Below are positions 58,883 to 64,000 of a stretch of DNA of 64,000 nt, in pieces; the first letter of the stretch is position 1, and each line of letters begins with the position of its first letter. The notes under the pieces are model-generated. The model worked only from the letters and a program-made list of their open reading frames with translations. It made no database searches and was not told the origin of the DNA. This stretch comes from Tepidimonas taiwanensis. Its GTDB lineage: Bacteria > Pseudomonadota > Gammaproteobacteria > Burkholderiales > Burkholderiaceae_C. Location of the stretch: the NCBI RefSeq assembly GCF_020162115.1, contig NZ_CP083911.1, forward strand, positions 2,542,001 to 2,606,000, written 5' to 3'. The position numbers were made by a program, and so were the translations under genes.

Positions 58883-60871
58883 ATGTGGTATCCCGAGGCT
58901 TTCGATGTCATCGTCGTCGGTGGCGGGCACGCCGGCACCGAAGCGGCGCTTGCCGCCGCGCGCATGGGCTGCCGCACCTTGCTGCTGACCCACAACATCG
59001 AGACGCTGGGACAGATGAGCTGCAACCCCAGCATTGGCGGCATCGGCAAGGGGCATCTGGTCAAGGAGGTGGACGCGCTGGGCGGCGCGATGGCGCTGGC
59101 CACCGACGAGGCCGGGATTCAGTTCCGCATCCTCAACGCCAGCAAGGGGCCGGCCGTGCGGGCGACGCGCGCCCAGGCCGACCGCAAGCTGTACAAGGCG
59201 GCCATCCGCCGCCGCCTGGAAAACCAGCCGAACCTGTGGCTGTTCCAGCAGGCGGTGGACGACCTGATCGTCGAGGGTGACCGGGTCGTGGGGGCCGTGA
59301 CGCAGATCGGGGTGCGGTTCCGCGCGCGCGCCGTGGTGTTGACGGCGGGAACGTTTCTGGATGGCAAGATCCACGTGGGCCTCGAGCACTACAGCGCCGG
59401 GCGCGCGGGGGATCCGCCGGCGATTCGCCTCTCGGCGCGGCTGAAGGAGCTGCAGCTCCCGCAGGGGCGGCTCAAGACCGGGACGCCGCCGCGACTCGAC
59501 GGGCGCACCATCGACTGGTCGCGCTGCACGGTGCAGCCGGGCGACGGGATGCCGGGGTCGGAAACCGAGGGGCAGGCGGTGCCGGTGTTCAGCTTTCTGG
59601 GGCGTCCCGAGATGCACCCGCCCCAGGTGCCGTGCTGGGTGACGCACACCAACGCGCGCACGCACGAGATCATCCGCAGCGGCTTTGATCGCAGCCCGAT
59701 GTTCACCGGCAAGATCGAGGGGGTTGGCCCGCGCTACTGCCCGAGCGTCGAGGACAAGATCAACCGCTTTGCCGACAAGGACAGCCATCAGATCTTCCTC
59801 GAGCCAGAGGGGCTGGACACGCACGAGGTGTACCCGAACGGTATCTCCACGAGCCTGCCGTTCGACATCCAGTACGCGCTGGTGCGCTCCATCGCGGGGC
59901 TGGAAAACGCCCACATCCTGCGCCCCGGCTACGCGATCGAGTACGACTATTTCGACCCGCGCGCGTTGCGCTCGACGTTCGAGACCAAGTCCATCCGGGG
60001 CCTGTTTTTTGCCGGGCAGATCAACGGCACGACGGGGTACGAGGAGGCGGCGGCGCAGGGGCTGTACGCCGGGATCAACGCCGCGCTGCAGGTGCAGGAG
60101 CGCGACCCCTGGGTGCCGGGGCGCGACGAGGCTTACCTGGGTGTGCTGGTAGACGACTTGATCACCAAGGGCGTGACCGAGCCGTACCGGATGTTCACGA
60201 GCCGCGCGGAGTACCGGCTGCAGCTGCGCGAGGACAACGCCGACATGCGGCTGACCGAGGTCGGCCGCCGCCTCGGGCTGGTGGACGACGCGCGTTGGGA
60301 GGCCTTCTGCCGCAAGCGCGACGCTGTTTCACGTGAAACCGAGCGGCTCAAGTCCACGTGGGTCAACCCGCGCATCGTCTCGGCGGCGGAAGCGGAGCGC
60401 GTGCTGGGCAAGGGCATCGAGCACGAGTACAACCTGTTCGACCTGTTGCGCCGGCCAGGGGTGGGGTACGAGGCGCTGATGTCGCTGGAGGGGGGGCGTT
60501 TTGCCAGCCCCGAGGTTTCACGTGAAACGCTGGCCGATCTGTACGCGCCGGTGGTCGAGCAGGTCGAGATCGGTGCCAAATACGCCGGCTATATCGAGCG
60601 TCAGCGCGACGAGGTGCAGCGCGCGGCCGCGTACGAGCACCTGAAGCTGCCGCCGGAGCTGGACTACCTGCAGGTGGCCGGCCTGAGCATCGAGGTGCGG
60701 CAAAAGCTGCAAAAACACCGCCCCGAAACGCTGGGACAGGCGGCGCGCATTTCCGGGGTCACGCCGGCGGCGATTTCGCTGCTGTTGATCCACCTGAAGC
60801 GCGGGCGCTTCAAGGGGTTCGCGGACAGCGCCGGCGTGGACGAGGCCGCGGGTGCGGCGCGCGCCGCATGA
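58883..60871 (+). CDS. mnmG: tRNA uridine-5-carboxymethylaminomethyl modification enzyme MnmG
   Basis: A 662-residue FAD enzyme that, with MnmE, installs cmnm5U at the wobble position of several tRNAs. The FAD fold is DVIVVGGGHAGTEAALAAARMG; other blocks are MSCNPSIGGIGKGHLVKEVDALGG, TAGTFLDGKIHVG, FTSRAEYRLQLREDNAD and the C-terminal ISGVTPAAISLLLIHLK. The start MWYPEAFDV matches the family; an in-frame upstream ATG would add an unlikely extension. Two parS sites lie inside the coding sequence, and its end overlaps rsmG by four bases. Confidence 0.97.
   Translation: MWYPEAFDVIVVGGGHAGTEAALAAARMGCRTLLLTHNIETLGQMSCNPSIGGIGKGHLVKEVDALGGAMALATDEAGIQFRILNASKGPAVRATRAQADRKLYKAAIRRRLENQPNLWLFQQAVDDLIVEGDRVVGAVTQIGVRFRARAVVLTAGTFLDGKIHVGLEHYSAGRAGDPPAIRLSARLKELQLPQGRLKTGTPPRLDGRTIDWSRCTVQPGDGMPGSETEGQAVPVFSFLGRPEMHPPQVPCWVTHTNARTHEIIRSGFDRSPMFTGKIEGVGPRYCPSVEDKINRFADKDSHQIFLEPEGLDTHEVYPNGISTSLPFDIQYALVRSIAGLENAHILRPGYAIEYDYFDPRALRSTFETKSIRGLFFAGQINGTTGYEEAAAQGLYAGINAALQVQERDPWVPGRDEAYLGVLVDDLITKGVTEPYRMFTSRAEYRLQLREDNADMRLTEVGRRLGLVDDARWEAFCRKRDAVSRETERLKSTWVNPRIVSAAEAERVLGKGIEHEYNLFDLLRRPGVGYEALMSLEGGRFASPEVSRETLADLYAPVVEQVEIGAKYAGYIERQRDEVQRAAAYEHLKLPPELDYLQVAGLSIEVRQKLQKHRPETLGQAARISGVTPAAISLLLIHLKRGRFKGFADSAGVDEAAGAARAA
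60325..60340 (+). promoter_or_regulatory. parS: parS site 2 (inside mnmG)
   Basis: TGTTTCACGTGAAACC matches the 16-base consensus at 15 positions, with a perfect 14-base palindrome. Confidence 0.92.
60514..60529 (+). promoter_or_regulatory. parS: parS site 3 (inside mnmG)
   Basis: GGTTTCACGTGAAACG has the perfect central palindrome GTTTCACGTGAAAC. Confidence 0.9.
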
Positions 60872-61563
60872 CGCCGCCGTCGCTGGAAGGGCTGCTGCGC
60901 GACGGGCTCGCGGCGCTGGGCCTCGCGCTGCCGGACGATGCGGTGCGCCGGCTGCTGGCGTACCTGGAGGCGCTGGCGCGCTGGAACCGCGTGTACAACC
61001 TGACCGCGGTGCGCGCGCCGGCGGAGATGCTGACACAGCACTTGCTCGACAGCCTGGCGGTGGTGGCACCCCTGCGGCGCCAGCTGGGGTGGTCGGATGA
61101 TGCGCCGTCCGGGGTGGTGGCCGCTCCGTCAATGGCGCGCGTGCTCGATGTCGGCTCGGGCGGGGGGCTGCCGGGCGTGGTGCTGGCGATCGCCTGCCCG
61201 GCATGCGCGGTCACCTGCGTCGATACGGTGGCGAAGAAAGCGGCGTTCATCACCCAGGTCGCCGCGACGCTCGGGCTGCCGAATCTTCGGGGCGTGCACG
61301 CGCGCGTCGAGACGTTGGCGCAGCCTTTCGACGTCGTGGTGTCGCGCGCGTTTGCGTCGCTCGCCGATTTCGTGGCGCTGTCGCGCGGCTGTCTGGCCCC
61401 GGGCGGGGTCTGGATGGCGATGAAGGGGCGGGTGCCGCACGACGAGATCGCCGCGTTGCCCCGCGATGTGGAGGTGTTTCACGTGGAACCCCTGTCCGTG
61501 CCCGGGCTGGACGCCGAGCGCTGTCTGGTCTGGATGCGGCCCGCGGCGGTGGATTCCCCGTAA
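60868..61563 (+). CDS. rsmG: 16S rRNA (guanine527-N7)-methyltransferase
   Basis: A 231-residue SAM-dependent methyltransferase (GidB). Visible: LEALARWNRVYNLTAVR, HLLDSLAVV, SAM motif LDVGSGGGLPGVVLAIACP, DTVAKKAAFI and VVSRAFASLADFV. It modifies G527 of 16S rRNA. The start overlaps the mnmG stop. It contains a parS-like site near its 3' end. A short stretch (PSGVVAAPSM) is inserted before the SAM motif. Confidence 0.96.
   Translation: MTPPSLEGLLRDGLAALGLALPDDAVRRLLAYLEALARWNRVYNLTAVRAPAEMLTQHLLDSLAVVAPLRRQLGWSDDAPSGVVAAPSMARVLDVGSGGGLPGVVLAIACPACAVTCVDTVAKKAAFITQVAATLGLPNLRGVHARVETLAQPFDVVVSRAFASLADFVALSRGCLAPGGVWMAMKGRVPHDEIAALPRDVEVFHVEPLSVPGLDAERCLVWMRPAAVDSP
61475..61490 (+). promoter_or_regulatory. 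parS: parS-like site 4 (inside rsmG)
   Basis: TGTTTCACGTGGAACC differs from the consensus at two positions and is about 0.8 kb upstream of parA. Confidence 0.8.
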
Positions 61564-61605
61564 ACTCCACCCCTGCCGCTGCGTTTCCTCAACCGCTGGA
61601 GTTCG

Positions 61606-62223
61606 ATGATGTTCGGCGTCGCCGATTACGGGGCTTTTGTCGTTGCCGTGCTCGTTTTTCTGGCCATTCCCGGACCGGGCAACCTCGCCCTCGTGACGTC
61701 GACGGGCAAGGGCGGGCTGCGCGGCGGGCTCGCGGCAACGCTCGGCGTCATCGCCGGGGACCAGGTGTTGATGTGGCTCGCGGTGGCCGGCGTGGCGGCG
61801 CTGCTGCTGGCGTATCCGGCGGCGTTCGCGGCCGTGCAGTGGCTGGGTGCTGCGTATCTGGCGTGGCTGGGCGTGCGCCTGCTGCGGATCCGGCCGGGCG
61901 ATGCGCCGGTGCTGCAGATGCGCGCCGGGCACTATTTCCGCCAGAGCCTGACGATCACGTTGCTCAATCCGAAGGCGATCGTGTTCTACATGGCGTTCTT
62001 CCCGCTCTTCGTCGACCCGGCGCGCCATCAGGGCCTGTTGACGTTCGGCGTCATGGCGGCGACGATCGCCGTGCTGACCCTGGGGTATGGGCTGACGGTC
62101 GTGTGGCTGACGCACCGGCTGGCCGAGCGCATGCGCGCCCGTCCCGCCGTCGCCGCCTGGCTCAACCGGGGCGCGGGGGCGCTGTTGCTGGGCTTTGGCG
62201 TCAAGCTCGCCCTGTCGCGGTGA
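61606..62223 (+). CDS. LysE/RhtB-family amino-acid exporter
   Basis: A 205-residue, roughly six-helix membrane protein. FLAIPGPGNLALVTSTGKGGLRGGLAATLGVIAGD is the N-terminal family motif (PGP...), QWLGAAYLAWLGVRLLR follows, and SLTITLLNPKAIVFYMAFFPLFVD is the conserved NPK block. It exports amino acids or analogues of unknown identity. Genes of this family commonly sit between rsmG and parA in related genomes. It begins 42 bases after rsmG. Confidence 0.9.
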   Translation: MMFGVADYGAFVVAVLVFLAIPGPGNLALVTSTGKGGLRGGLAATLGVIAGDQVLMWLAVAGVAALLLAYPAAFAAVQWLGAAYLAWLGVRLLRIRPGDAPVLQMRAGHYFRQSLTITLLNPKAIVFYMAFFPLFVDPARHQGLLTFGVMAATIAVLTLGYGLTVVWLTHRLAERMRARPAVAAWLNRGAGALLLGFGVKLALSR

Positions 62224-62256
62224 CGGGCGGGCCGAGGCGGAAGAAAGGCGGACGCA

Positions 62257-63030
62257 ATGGCGGCGCGTGTTTTCTGTGTGGCGAACCAGAAGGGGGGGGT
62301 CGGCAAGACGACCACCGCGGTCAACCTTGCGGCGGGTCTGGCGCAGGTGGGCCAGCGCGTGCTGCTGGTGGACCTGGACCCGCAGGGCAACGCGACGATG
62401 GGTTCCGGCGTGGACAAGCGTACGCTCCCCGCATCGGTGTACGAAGTGCTGCTCGGCACGGCGGCCGTGCGCGACGCGGTGCAGCGCAGCGCCGCGGCCG
62501 GGTACGACGTGCTCGGCGCCAACCGTGAACTGGCCGGCGCCGAGGTCGAGCTGGTGTCGCTGGAGCGCCGCGAGCACCGGCTGCGCGATGCCCTGCGCGC
62601 GGTCGCGGCCGATTACGACTTCGTCTTGATCGACTGTCCGCCGTCGCTGAGCCTGCTCACGCTCAACGGCCTGTGCGCGGCGCACGGTGTGATCGTGCCG
62701 ATGCAGTGCGAGTACTTCGCGCTGGAAGGGTTGTCCGACCTGGTCAACAGCATCAAGCAGGTGCACGCCAACCTCAACCGAGAGCTGCGTCTGATCGGGC
62801 TGCTGCGCGTGATGTTCGACCCGCGCATGACGCTGCAGCAGCAGGTGAGTGACCAGCTCAAGGCGCACTTCGGCGACAAGGTGTTCGACACCGTCATCCC
62901 GCGCAACGTCCGGCTGGCGGAGGCGCCGAGCTACGGACTGCCGGGCGTGGTATTTGACCCCGGCTCGCGCGGGGCCAAGGCGTTCGTCGAGTTCGCGCGC
63001 GAGATGGTGGCGCGCGTCGACACCCTGTGA
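62257..63030 (+). CDS. parA: Chromosome partitioning ATPase ParA
   Basis: A 257-residue ParA/Soj of the small chromosomal type. It has deviant Walker A NQKGGVGKTTTAVNLAAGLA, A' LLVDLDPQGNATMGSG, and Walker B FVLIDCPPSLSLLTLNGL. It drives segregation of the ParB-parS complex. It lies 33 bases after the LysE gene and 76 bases ahead of parB, with parS sites immediately upstream. Confidence 0.97.
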   Translation: MAARVFCVANQKGGVGKTTTAVNLAAGLAQVGQRVLLVDLDPQGNATMGSGVDKRTLPASVYEVLLGTAAVRDAVQRSAAAGYDVLGANRELAGAEVELVSLERREHRLRDALRAVAADYDFVLIDCPPSLSLLTLNGLCAAHGVIVPMQCEYFALEGLSDLVNSIKQVHANLNRELRLIGLLRVMFDPRMTLQQQVSDQLKAHFGDKVFDTVIPRNVRLAEAPSYGLPGVVFDPGSRGAKAFVEFAREMVARVDTL

Positions 63031-63106
63031 AGCGCGAGGCGCGCGTGGGGCGATCCCAGCCGGCTCGCGGGACGAAAAAACAAAAGCGGTTTGCAGGACG
63101 AGATCG

Positions 63107-64000
63107 ATGGTGAGCAAAAAACCCAAAGGCCTCGGGCGCGGGCTCGAGGTGTTGCTGGGCCCCGCCGTGGACGCGGCGCCCGCGGACGACGCACCGCGCA
63201 GCCTGCCGCTGGCGGACCTGGTGCCCGGGGCGTACCAACCGCGCACGCGCATGGACGAGGGCGCGCTGTACGAGCTGGCCGAGAGCATCCGCGCCCAGGG
63301 CGTGATGCAGCCGGTGCTGGTGCGGCGCCTGGCGGACGACGTGGGGGCGCAGCGGCTGGCGGCGTGGCACGCCAGCCCGGCGGGGCAGCCGTTTGCGCCC
63401 GCCGCGCCGCGGGGGGCGCGGCCGGTGTACGAAATCATCGCCGGGGAGCGGCGCTTCCGCGCGGCGCGGCTGGCGGGACTCGACGAGGTGCCGGTGCTGG
63501 TGCGCGAGGTACCGGACGAGGTCGCCGCCGCGATGGCGCTGATCGAGAATATCCAGCGCGAGGATCTGAACCCGCTGGAGGAGGCGCAGGGCCTGCAGCG
63601 CCTGATCAAGGAGTTCGGCCTGACGCACGAGCAGGCGGCGCAGGCCGTGGGGCGCTCGCGCAGCGCGGCGACCAACCTGCTGCGCCTGCTGCAACTGGCC
63701 GAGCCGGTGCAGACGATGCTGATGGCGGGCGACCTGGACATGGGGCATGCGCGCGCGCTGCTGAGCCTGGATCGGGCGACCCAGATCACCGCGGCGCACC
63801 AGATCGCGGCCAAGGGCCTGTCGGTGCGCGAGGCCGAGTCGCTGGTCAAGCGCCTGACGGCCGAGTTCGCCCTGACGCCGCCGCGCCCCAAGGCCGAGAA
63901 GTCGCGCGACGTCCGCCGGGTGGAGGAGGAGCTCGCCGAGCTGCTGGCCGCCGAGGTCGAGGTGCGCGTGAAAAAACGCGTCAAGCGCGGTGGCCGCGTG
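63107..64000 (+). CDS. parB: Chromosome partitioning protein ParB, cut by the window edge
   Basis: 298 residues are visible. N-terminal KPKGLGRGLEVLLG (ParA-stimulating segment), CTPase/ParB core (IRAQGVMQPVLVRR, IIAGERRFRAARLAGL, ALIENIQREDLNPLEEAQG), and HTH (LTHEQAAQAVGRSRSAATNLLRLLQL) that reads parS. A roughly 35-residue Ala/Pro-rich insertion sits between QPVLVRR and YEIIAGERR. The C-terminal dimer domain begins near the edge. Start ATG is followed directly by a GTG codon that could also initiate. Confidence 0.96.
   Translation, partial: MVSKKPKGLGRGLEVLLGPAVDAAPADDAPRSLPLADLVPGAYQPRTRMDEGALYELAESIRAQGVMQPVLVRRLADDVGAQRLAAWHASPAGQPFAPAAPRGARPVYEIIAGERRFRAARLAGLDEVPVLVREVPDEVAAAMALIENIQREDLNPLEEAQGLQRLIKEFGLTHEQAAQAVGRSRSAATNLLRLLQLAEPVQTMLMAGDLDMGHARALLSLDRATQITAAHQIAAKGLSVREAESLVKRLTAEFALTPPRPKAEKSRDVRRVEEELAELLAAEVEVRVKKRVKRGGRV

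Overview
The window is GC-rich DNA of about 70% G+C, densely packed with genes. Many genes are joined by ATGA start/stop overlaps. The content suggests a chromosomal segment from a betaproteobacterium of the order Burkholderiales: type IIB fructose-bisphosphate aldolase, PEP carboxylase, minCDE, a PuuA/SpuC/PotFGHI polyamine cluster, and mnmG-rsmG-LysE-parA-parB. A thermophilic Comamonadaceae-like genus such as Tepidimonas would fit, but that is inference. Four parS sites beside parAB place the right end close to the replication origin.

Layout. 1-2.4 kb: an ABC-permease/HlyD efflux pair and a CaiB-type CoA transferase. 2.5-8.9 kb: pyruvate kinase, a CBS-DUF294 regulator, two small membrane/TPR genes, and a DUF4212/sodium:solute symporter pair ending in a clear terminator. 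9.0-9.45 kb: an AT-rich leader and a three-repeat, two-spacer CRISPR array without cas genes. 9.7-14.6 kb: ppc, fba and purC. 14.7-18.6 kb: a CpxRA-like two-component system with a Spy/CpxP-like protein and a matching CpxR-type box, then a ferredoxin and the thioredoxin-TPR co-chaperone CnoX. 18.6-21.3 kb: purE, purK and a Sua5-type tRNA t6A enzyme. 21.3-23.5 kb: minCDE with a SemiSWEET gene at its tail. 23.5-27.2 kb: a gap with DnaA-box-like 9-mers, a copper chaperone, the Cu(I) ATPase CopA and a hemerythrin preceded by an FNR-type site.

27.4-31.7 kb: a class-III aminotransferase, an MFS exporter, a secreted phosphoesterase-like protein and the 3' remnant of a porin. 31.7-46.2 kb is a near-complete putrescine catabolism and uptake region: a PuuB-like oxidase, a MocR regulator, PuuD, PuuA, an SpuC-like aminotransferase, a PotF/SpuD lipoprotein, PotGHI and a PuuC-like aldehyde dehydrogenase. 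An AAA ATPase-nuclease gene splits it between potI and puuC, and a strong terminator lies between the binding-protein gene and the transporter ATPase gene. Together these would import putrescine and convert it, via the gamma-glutamyl route or direct transamination, to GABA.

46.4-49.3 kb: an Old Yellow Enzyme reductase, an LpxL-type acyltransferase and an FNR-like regulator with an FNR-type box in front. 49.5-56.4 kb is a signalling block: an Aer-like chemoreceptor, a PAS-GGDEF-EAL gene whose EAL domain is split by a 1.62-kb insertion sequence, and a second PAS-GGDEF cyclase that overlaps the broken gene tail to tail. 56.5-58.7 kb: a DUF2892 protein, a YkgJ-type cysteine cluster protein and a second AAA ATPase-nuclease. 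58.9-64 kb: mnmG, rsmG, a LysE exporter, parA and the start of parB, with four parS sites.
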